Made by a program: the position numbers and the translations under genes
The notes under the pieces: generated by a model
Seen by the model: the letters and a program-made list of their open reading frames with translations, nothing else
The model's database searches: none
Told to the model about the DNA's origin: nothing
Part shown: in pieces, positions 1 to 4,497 of the stretch
How the letters are laid out: each line of letters begins with the position of its first letter
Position numbering within the stretch: the first letter of the stretch is position 1
Origin: Acidimicrobiaceae bacterium
GTDB taxonomy: Bacteria > Actinomycetota > Acidimicrobiia > Acidimicrobiales > Ilumatobacteraceae
Reading direction: 5' to 3'
NCBI GenBank assembly: GCA_003455715.1
Contig: DMQJ01000319.1
Coordinates: 1-5,384, forward strand
DNA length: 5,384 nt

Positions 1-47
1 CAGCGACTCCAGTGGTGGTGGCACCCGACCCACCGCTGGAGTCGCTG
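1..47. repeat. Long near-perfect inverted repeat (hairpin) at left edge
   Basis: Positions 1-12 (CAGCGACTCCAG) and 36-47 (CTGGAGTCGCTG) are exact reverse complements. The pairing continues inward through a T13/G35 mismatch and then 14-18 against 30-34, giving an 18-bp stem with one mismatch and an 11-nt loop (19-29). The left arm begins at the first base of the window, so the stem may be longer. It overlaps codons for the Ser/Gly/Thr linker of the lipoprotein. The mismatch is a G-U wobble in plus-strand RNA and C/A in the minus-strand (lipoprotein) mRNA. It has no T tract, so it is not a standard terminator. A chance by-product of low-complexity linker codons is possible. Confidence 0.7.
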
Positions 48-106
48 TCGCACGCTGGCAGGGCCAGCACCGCTGCACCGACAAGAACGAGGGCTACACG
101 TCGCAT
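1..106 (-). CDS. N-terminus of a secreted lipoprotein (partial, runs off left edge)
   Basis: Only the first 35 codons are in the window, read leftward from an ATG at 106-104. They form a classical lipoprotein signal peptide: a short basic n-region (Arg2, Arg3), a hydrophobic core of Val, Ala and Leu from residues 4 to 16, and a lipobox L16-P17-A18-C19. Cys19 is the expected diacylglyceryl attachment site after cleavage by signal peptidase II. Residues 20-35 are a Ser/Gly/Thr/Asp-rich linker of the kind that tethers extracytoplasmic domains of actinobacterial lipoproteins. The protein should therefore sit on the outer face of the membrane. Its function cannot be told, because the folded domain lies outside the window; a solute-binding protein would be common but is only a guess. 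No clear Shine-Dalgarno sequence precedes the ATG. The 43-bp gap after the upstream synthase gene allows co-transcription. Confidence 0.75.
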   Translation of the reverse strand, partial: MRRVALVLVGAAVLALPACDSDSSGGSGATTTGVA

Positions 107-149
107 GCGCCGACGATACTGCCGTGGAACAACGAAGGCTGGGCGTTGC

Positions 150-1274
150 TCAACGCTTTCGCAGCACCAAGCTGCCGATGGAGTACCCGGCGCCGAAGCT
201 GCACAGCACCCCGAGATCGCCGGCCACAAGGTCGTCGCGGTGTAGGTGGAAGGCGATCACCGAACCCGCCGACGAGGTGTTGGCATAACGGTCGAGGATG
301 ACCGGCGCCTCCATCTGGTCGGGCAGACGGCCCAGCACTTGCTTGGCGATGAGCTGATTCATCTTCAGGTTCGCTTGATGGAGCCAGAATCGCCGCACGT
401 CGGCCGCCGCGATCTGCACGGCACCCAACTGCTCTTCGATATGGCGGGTGACCATCGGCACCACTTCCTTGAACACCTGCTGACCGCGCTGGCGGAACAC
501 CAACTCGAACGGATCGCGCTCGGCGTCCTCGCACGGATTCAGGAAGCCGAAGTCGTTGCGAATGCTGTTGGAGAACTTGGTCTCCAGACGGGTGCGCAGC
601 ACTTCCCACTGCTCCGGGGCCACCGCATCGTCGGCACGTTCCAGTACCACTGCGGTGCAGGCATCGCCGAAGATGAAGTGGTGGTCGCGCAACGCGAAGT
701 TGTTGTGGGCGCTGGTGATCTCGGGGTTGAGCACCACCACACAGTTGGCGGAACCGTTGCGGAGCGCGTCGACACCTGCCTGCATGCTGAACGTTGCCGA
801 CGAACAGGCGACGTTCATGTCGTACGCCCACCCACCGGCACCGATGGCCTGCTGCACCTCCACCGCCACCGCCGGGTAGGCCCGCTGGATGTTGGAAGCG
901 CCAACGATGATGCAGTCGACCTCGTCGGCCCGCCGACCTGCCTGGGCCAGAGCTTCTTCAATCGCAGGCAGCGACATCTCAGCCATCAAGCTCAACTCGT
1001 CCTCACCGCGCGTCGGCAGGTGAGGCCGTAACCGATCGGGGTCGAGGATGCCCGACTTCTCCATCACATAGCGGCTCTTGATGCCCGATGCCTTCTCGAT
1101 GAACTCTGCGTCGGGCACGGCTCTCGCCTGGAGGGTGCCGTCAGCGATCTCCGCAGCGTGCTCGTCGTTCCAGCGATTGACCGCCACGGTGAGCGATGCG
1201 ACGAGCTCGTCGTTGGAGATGGAATGCGGCGGGGTGAACAACCCGCTCCCGGTGATGACAACGCTGGGCGACAC
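150..1274 (-). CDS. Beta-ketoacyl-ACP synthase III family protein, PA3286 (FabH2)-like
   Basis: This 374-residue protein has the complete thiolase-fold condensing-enzyme triad: Cys157 in the NVACSSATF context, His299 in the HQAN motif (299-302) and Asn332 in NTSS, followed by the Gly-rich SFGAGYS segment at 359-365. Family members use an acyl-CoA (or acyl-ACP) primer and malonyl-ACP to make a 3-ketoacyl-ACP in the cytosol. It is longer than E. coli FabH (about 317 residues). The N-terminal SISNDELV and EKASGIKSRYV stretches match what I remember of Pseudomonas PA3286, which diverts medium-chain acyl-CoA into fatty acid synthesis. That assignment is from memory and its chain-length preference is unverified. 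The start is GTG at 1274-1272, chosen because the conserved VVITGSGLFTP strand follows at once. An AAGG lies 9 nt upstream. It is divergent from the fusion gene, and a lipoprotein gene follows on the same strand. Confidence 0.9.
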   Translation of the reverse strand: MSPSVVITGSGLFTPPHSISNDELVASLTVAVNRWNDEHAAEIADGTLQARAVPDAEFIEKASGIKSRYVMEKSGILDPDRLRPHLPTRGEDELSLMAEMSLPAIEEALAQAGRRADEVDCIIVGASNIQRAYPAVAVEVQQAIGAGGWAYDMNVACSSATFSMQAGVDALRNGSANCVVVLNPEITSAHNNFALRDHHFIFGDACTAVVLERADDAVAPEQWEVLRTRLETKFSNSIRNDFGFLNPCEDAERDPFELVFRQRGQQVFKEVVPMVTRHIEEQLGAVQIAAADVRRFWLHQANLKMNQLIAKQVLGRLPDQMEAPVILDRYANTSSAGSVIAFHLHRDDLVAGDLGVLCSFGAGYSIGSLVLRKR

Positions 1275-1282
1275 GTCGGGCG

Positions 1283-1288
1283 ACCTTA
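1283..1288 (-). promoter_or_regulatory. Candidate -10 box (TAAGGT) for the synthase gene
   Basis: Read on the minus strand, TAAGGT fits the actinobacterial TAnnnT -10 pattern and ends 8 nt before the GTG start at 1274. That spacing would put the transcription start at or next to the start codon, as in the leaderless messages common in Actinomycetota. The only -35-like hexamer (GTGACG, 1315-1310) is 21 nt away, too far for a normal promoter. The same bases contain AAGG, which could instead serve as a weak ribosome binding site. The two readings exclude each other. Confidence 0.3.
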
Positions 1289-1317
1289 CTCAGCCACTCG
1301 CTCCTTGCTCGTCACCC

Positions 1318-1338
1318 GCCGTTCGCGCTGCGAGCGGC
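1318..1338. promoter_or_regulatory. Palindrome in the divergent intergenic region (candidate operator)
   Basis: GCCGTTCGC (1318-1326) and GCGAGCGGC (1330-1338) form 9-bp inverted arms around a GCT centre, with one mismatch (T1322/G1334). The element lies midway between the divergently oriented synthase and fusion genes, where a dimeric repressor could control both. It is too GC-rich to be a promoter core, and no T tract follows on either strand. No family of regulator can be named from the half-site. It could also be a simple mRNA hairpin in the leader of the fusion gene. Confidence 0.35.
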
Positions 1339-1361
1339 ACAGCGGTGGAGGGCGTAGCGTC

Positions 1362-1365
1362 GGAG
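1362..1365 (+). promoter_or_regulatory. Ribosome binding site fixing the start of the fusion gene
   Basis: GGAG sits 5 nt upstream of the ATG at 1371. This supports starting there and not at the in-frame ATG at 1158, which would add 71 residues encoded antisense to the synthase N-terminus and lacking any family resemblance. No convincing plus-strand promoter was seen. TAGCGT (1355-1360) fits TAnnnT, but it would start transcription after this site. Confidence 0.6.
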
Positions 1366-1370
1366 ACGGT

Positions 1371-4300
1371 ATGACCTCCGTGTTCGACTCCCCCGCCCCG
1401 GCTCTTCCCCTCGATCAGCTGGCCGAGCTCGCCCGACAGCGCTTCGACATCGATGGCCCTGTCGCCGAGCTGCCCAGCGAGCGCGACCAGAACGTCCGCA
1501 TCGGCGATGCCGTGCTGAAGGTGGCCAACCGCGCCGAGCAGCGAGAGGCGCTCGACCTACAGGAAGCGGTGCTGCGGCATCTCGCCACGACCGAGCCGCA
1601 CCTTCCACTGCCGCGGGTGGTGGAACCCGGCATCGTGCACCACGGCGAGCACCTTGTCCGTGCCGTCACCTGGCTGCACGGCGCGCCGTACGCCACGCTC
1701 ACTCACTCGTCCGACCTCCGCCGCAGCCTCGGGGAGTTCATGGGCACGGTGTCGCGCGGCCTCCAGGGTTTCGGACACCCAGCCGCACACCAGCCGCACT
1801 TCCTCTGGAACCTCGACCACGCACAGAGCGTGCGGCAGTGGGTGGACGCAGTCGCCGACCCGGCAGACCGGGCAATGGTGGAGTCGGTGTTCGCACGACA
1901 TGAACGGGTGGTGGTGCCCCACCTTCCACGCCTGCGGGCTGCCGTTGTCCACCACGATGCCAACGACTGGAACGTGCTGGCCGACGAAGAGCGACAGATG
2001 GTCACCGGGTTGATCGACTTCGGCGACGTGATGTGGGCGAGGCAGGTGAACGAACTGGCGGTCGCCGTGGCGTACGCGTTGCTCGACAGCCACGAGTCGC
2101 CGCTCGTCGACATCGTTGCAGCAGCCACCGACGTGATTCGCGGGTACACCTCCGTCTTCCCACTCACCGAGCCGGAGTTGGCCGTGCTGTGGGAGTTGAT
2201 AGCCACCCGGCTGGCGATGAGCGTCGCCATCTCCTCCCACCGGGGCGCCGCCAACCCCGACAATGCGTACCTCACCGTGTCGCAGGCGCCGGCGCTCCGC
2301 CTGCTGCGCCGCCTCACCGCGATGAAGCCCGACTTCCTGCACTTCACCGCACGGGCTGCCGCTGGGCTGGCGCCGGTGCCCCACCAGCCGGCAATCACGG
2401 CGTGGCTTCGATCGTCGCGCTGCCACCCGAGCGATGTGATGCCGTTCGACCTGCGGCGCGCTGGCCGGGTGGTGGTGAGCCTCGCCGGCGACGCGCCGCT
2501 CACCGCCATCAGCGACCCCGACGAGTCGTGGGCGTGGATCCAGCGCGAGATGGCAGCCCATCACGCGGCGGTCGCCCTCGGCCGCTACGACGAAGACCGC
2601 GCCTGCTACGCCGGTGAACAGTTCACCACCGACGCTCCCGAGCCGCGGTCGGTGCACACCGGCGTCGACCTGTTCATCGACGTCGACACACCGGTACGGG
2701 CGATGCTGCCGGGTGTCGTGGAGACCGTTGTCGACAACGCTGCGGCGTACGACTACGGCCCGACCGTCATCCTGCGTCACGCCACCGACACCGGCACTCC
2801 GTTCTGGGTGCTGTACGGGCATCTGTCTCGGGCCACGCTCACCACCGTGCAGCCCGGGCAACTCGTCGCTGCGGGCGACACGGTTGGCTTCGTGGGCGAC
2901 CACACGGTGAACGGCGGCTGGGCACCACACCTGCACGTGCAGATCATGACCGACCTGCTGCTCGCGCGGTGGGGTGCCGTCGATGCGGAACCCGACGGCA
3001 ACTTCGAGGGCGCCGGCGAACCAAGCCGCATGGCGGTGTGGCGCAGCATCGTGCCCGATGCGTCGATACTGCTCCGACTGGCGCCTGAGACCTGGGCAGA
3101 TCACGCTGCCGACGCGCCCGACGTGCTGGAGCCGCGGCGGCGGAGCGACCTCGGGCCGTCGCTCAGCACCAGCTACCGCCGACACCTCAGCATCGTGCGC
3201 GGCGAGGGCACCTGGCTGTTCGACCACACCGGCCGGGGCTACCTCGATTGCGTCAACAACGTCGCCCATGTTGGGCACAGCCACCCGCACGTCGTCGCGG
3301 CCATCGCGCGTCAGGCCGCCGTGCTCAACACCAACACTCGGTACCTCCATCGAGCCATCCTCGACTACGCCAAGCGGCTGGCTGCGCTGTTCCCCACTCC
3401 CCTGCGGGTGGTGTACCTCACCAACTCGGGCAGCGAAGCCAACGAGCTGGCGCTGCGCATCGCCCGCACCGCCACCGGCCGACGCGATGTCGTCGCCGTC
3501 GACTGGGGGTACCACGGCAACACCAACGACCTGGTGGAGATCAGCGCGTACAAGTTCAATCGCAGGGGTGGCGGTGGCCGCCCACCACACACCCACCTCG
3601 CCGACCTGCCCGATCCCTATCGCGGTGCGCACGGCGACAACGGCCCGGCCTACGCGGCCTCGGTGGCGGCGGCGTGTGAACGAGCCGAACAGCACGGCGG
3701 CGCTGCAGCATTCATCGCCGAGAGCATCAGCGGGTGCGGCGGGCAAGTGGTGTTTCCCCACGGCTATCTCGCCGCGGCGTTCCGCGCGGCCAAGGCAGCG
3801 GGCGCCGTCACCATCGCCGACGAGGTGCAGGTGGGGTTCGGTCGTGCGGGCAGCCATATGTGGGCCTTCGAGCCCCAACTGGAGGGCTCCGGCGTGGTGC
3901 CCGACATCGTCACCCTGGGCAAGCCCATCGGCAATGGTCACCCGCTGGGCGCGGTGGTCACCACACCGGAGCTTGCTGCCGCGTTCGCCAACGGCATGGA
4001 GTGGTTCAACACGTTCGGCGGCAATCCCGTCAGTTGTGCCGCTGGAATGGCCGTGCTCGACGTCATCGAGGCCGAGGGCCTGCAGGAGCGCGCCGCCCGG
4101 GTCGGGTCGTTGCTCCTGCAGGGGTTCCGCACGCTGGCGGCGCGCCACGACTGCATCGGCGACGTGCGCGGCATGGGGATGTACCTCGGCATCGACCTGG
4201 TCACCGATCGTGGCACCAAGACGCACGCCACCCAGTTGGCGGGCGACGTGGCCAACCTGCTGCGCGAGCGAGGGGTGTTGGTGAGCACCGACGGCCCCCA

Positions 4301-4403
4301 CGACAACGTGCTGAAGATCAAGCCGCCCATCGTGTTCGACACTGCCGAGGCAGAGGTGCTGTGCAGCGAACTCGACGCGGCGCTCACCGATCTGCACAGC
4401 TGA
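1371..4403 (+). CDS. Fusion enzyme: APH-family kinase + M23 peptidase + class III PLP ammoniophospholyase
   Basis: The 1010-residue protein has three catalytic modules in order: an APH-like kinase (about 15-320), an M23 metallopeptidase domain (about 420-530) and a class III aminotransferase-fold PLP enzyme (about 590-1005). In animals, hydroxylysine kinase (AGPHD1/HYKK) and PHYKPL or ETNPPL carry out the same two chemical steps as separate proteins: phosphorylation of a hydroxyl next to an amino group, then PLP-dependent loss of phosphate and ammonia to give an aldehyde. By inference this fusion does both steps on one amino alcohol. There is no signal peptide or membrane segment, so it should be cytosolic. 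The segment 321-419 matches no domain I can name; its RYDEDRACY stretch leads into the M23 part. I recall kinase-M23-aminotransferase architectures in other bacteria such as rhizobia, so it is unlikely to be unique. The exact substrate is unknown. It is read away from the synthase and toward the helicase. Confidence 0.9.
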   Translation: MTSVFDSPAPALPLDQLAELARQRFDIDGPVAELPSERDQNVRIGDAVLKVANRAEQREALDLQEAVLRHLATTEPHLPLPRVVEPGIVHHGEHLVRAVTWLHGAPYATLTHSSDLRRSLGEFMGTVSRGLQGFGHPAAHQPHFLWNLDHAQSVRQWVDAVADPADRAMVESVFARHERVVVPHLPRLRAAVVHHDANDWNVLADEERQMVTGLIDFGDVMWARQVNELAVAVAYALLDSHESPLVDIVAAATDVIRGYTSVFPLTEPELAVLWELIATRLAMSVAISSHRGAANPDNAYLTVSQAPALRLLRRLTAMKPDFLHFTARAAAGLAPVPHQPAITAWLRSSRCHPSDVMPFDLRRAGRVVVSLAGDAPLTAISDPDESWAWIQREMAAHHAAVALGRYDEDRACYAGEQFTTDAPEPRSVHTGVDLFIDVDTPVRAMLPGVVETVVDNAAAYDYGPTVILRHATDTGTPFWVLYGHLSRATLTTVQPGQLVAAGDTVGFVGDHTVNGGWAPHLHVQIMTDLLLARWGAVDAEPDGNFEGAGEPSRMAVWRSIVPDASILLRLAPETWADHAADAPDVLEPRRRSDLGPSLSTSYRRHLSIVRGEGTWLFDHTGRGYLDCVNNVAHVGHSHPHVVAAIARQAAVLNTNTRYLHRAILDYAKRLAALFPTPLRVVYLTNSGSEANELALRIARTATGRRDVVAVDWGYHGNTNDLVEISAYKFNRRGGGGRPPHTHLADLPDPYRGAHGDNGPAYAASVAAACERAEQHGGAAAFIAESISGCGGQVVFPHGYLAAAFRAAKAAGAVTIADEVQVGFGRAGSHMWAFEPQLEGSGVVPDIVTLGKPIGNGHPLGAVVTTPELAAAFANGMEWFNTFGGNPVSCAAGMAVLDVIEAEGLQERAARVGSLLLQGFRTLAARHDCIGDVRGMGMYLGIDLVTDRGTKTHATQLAGDVANLLRERGVLVSTDGPHDNVLKIKPPIVFDTAEAEVLCSELDAALTDLHS
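1413..2330 (+). other. Domain 1: APH/hydroxylysine-kinase-like kinase
   Basis: This covers residues about 15-320 of the fusion. Lys50 in AVLKV is the likely ATP-phosphate-anchoring lysine. The catalytic loop VVHHDANDWNVL (192-203) gives the H-x-D-x4-N pattern, with Asp196 as catalytic base and Asn201 as a metal ligand. IDFGD (215-219) supplies the second metal ligand, Asp216. These are the standard APH or choline-kinase-fold residues, so the domain should be active. The family includes aminoglycoside, choline, homoserine and hydroxylysine kinases; fusion to a phospholyase favours an amino-alcohol substrate over an antibiotic. Confidence 0.85.
2628..2960 (+). other. Domain 2: M23 (LytM-type) metallopeptidase with complete active site
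   Basis: This covers residues about 420-530 of the fusion. The zinc ligands expected from LytM are all present: His429 and Asp433 in HTGVD, and His522 of the HLH motif. The catalytic histidines are His484 in LYGHL and His520 of HLH. The Gly-rich turn G-x-V-G-F-V-G-D (502-510) precedes the HxH. M23 enzymes usually cut peptidoglycan cross-bridges outside the cytosol, but this one has no export signal and is embedded between two metabolic enzymes. What it cleaves is unknown. Confidence 0.85.
3138..4385 (+). other. Domain 3: class III PLP enzyme of the ETNPPL/PHYKPL phospholyase type
   Basis: This covers residues about 590-1005 of the fusion. The NSGSEANELALR segment (685-696) is the PLP-phosphate-binding helix start, Asp817 in DEVQVGFGR pairs with the pyridine nitrogen, and Lys851 in LGKPIGNGHPLG is the Schiff-base lysine. 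YHGNTNDLVEISAYKF (714-729) and FNTFGGNPVSCA (879-890) resemble the mammalian AGXT2L1/AGXT2L2 phospholyases more than ornithine or GABA transaminases, as I remember them. The likely reaction is elimination of phosphate and ammonia from a phosphorylated amino alcohol. A true transaminase remains possible. Confidence 0.85.
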
Positions 4404-4404
4404 T

Positions 4405-4426
4405 CCTCGCCCACCGGCGGCGCAGG
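4405..4426 (+). terminator. Weak hairpin after the fusion gene
   Basis: CCTCGCC (4405-4411) can pair with GGCG plus AGG (4419-4422, 4424-4426), leaving C4423 bulged and a 7-nt loop. It begins one base after the stop codon. No T tract follows, so it is at best a poor intrinsic terminator, and read-through into the helicase gene is possible. Confidence 0.25.
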
Positions 4427-4429
4427 TCA

Positions 4430-4459
4430 CAGACAGGTTGCCATTACGCCCCGTATCGT
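4430..4459 (+). promoter_or_regulatory. Candidate promoter for the DEAD-box helicase gene
   Basis: CAGACA (4430-4435, four matches to TTGACA) and TATCGT (4454-4459, fits TAnnnT) are separated by 18 nt. Transcription would start near 4466 and give a leader of about 32 nt. The region is the least GC-rich part of the intergenic gap, which adds some support. The alternative -35 TTGCCA (4438-4443) is only 10 nt from the -10 and was discounted. Confidence 0.35.
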
Positions 4460-4466
4460 TGATTGA

Positions 4467-4481
4467 CCCCTACGTGAGGGG
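4467..4481 (+). other. Small leader hairpin before the helicase start
   Basis: CCCCT (4467-4471) and AGGGG (4477-4481) form a perfect 5-bp GC-rich stem around an ACGTG loop. It ends 6 nt before the ribosome binding site. If transcription starts near 4466, it would be the very 5' end of the mRNA and could stabilise it or tune translation. Confidence 0.3.
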
Positions 4482-4487
4482 ACCGAG

Positions 4488-4493
4488 AGAAGG
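4488..4493 (+). promoter_or_regulatory. Ribosome binding site that decides the GTG start of the helicase
   Basis: AGAAGG lies 4 nt upstream of GTG 4498. The in-frame GTG at 4474 and TTG at 4459 have no such site, and the internal ATG at 4570 has none visible close by. This favours the start at 4498. Confidence 0.5.
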
Positions 4494-4497
4494 CAAC

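Noticed and set aside
143..156. Short inverted repeat GCGTTG-CT-CAACGC over the synthase stop codon as a terminator.
   Set aside because: The stem is only 5-6 bp with a very small loop, it includes the stop codon itself, and no T tract follows on the minus strand.
12..245. Plus-strand open frame of 77 codons at the left end.
   Set aside because: It crosses the lipoprotein signal-peptide coding region and the synthase 3' end in antisense, with Arg/Thr/Ala-rich composition and no motif.
94..831. Minus-strand open frame of 245 codons overlapping the synthase and the lipoprotein start.
   Set aside because: It is a shifted frame of the synthase gene, Arg/Gly/Ala-rich, and would run through the well-supported lipoprotein start at 106.
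246..1031. Plus-strand open frame of 261 codons inside the synthase gene.
   Set aside because: It lies antisense to a gene with an intact Cys-His-Asn triad and its translation is His/Arg-rich with no recognisable domain: a codon-bias shadow.
1305..1360. Plus-strand promoter for the fusion gene from TTGCTC (1305-1310) or TAGCGT (1355-1360).
   Set aside because: TTGCTC has no TAnnnT at a workable distance. TAGCGT would start transcription around 1367, after the ribosome site at 1362-1365, and has no -35 match.
1158..1370. Upstream in-frame extension of the fusion protein by 71 residues from an ATG at 1158.
   Set aside because: More than half overlaps the synthase N-terminus on the other strand, the rest is the intergenic control region, and a GGAG ribosome site sits 5 nt before the ATG at 1371.
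1371..2330. Reading the N-terminal kinase as an aminoglycoside-resistance gene.
   Set aside because: The APH fold is shared by many metabolic kinases. Fusion to a phospholyase-type PLP domain points to amino-alcohol metabolism, and there is no mobile or resistance context.
1557..4430. A 957-codon open frame antisense to the fusion gene.
   Set aside because: It is in exact codon register with the sense gene, so its stops would need sense TTA, CTA or TCA codons. These are almost absent in this GC-rich gene, and the frame ends at the CTA codon 1557-1559. Its translation shows no family motif, whereas the sense frame has three complete active sites.
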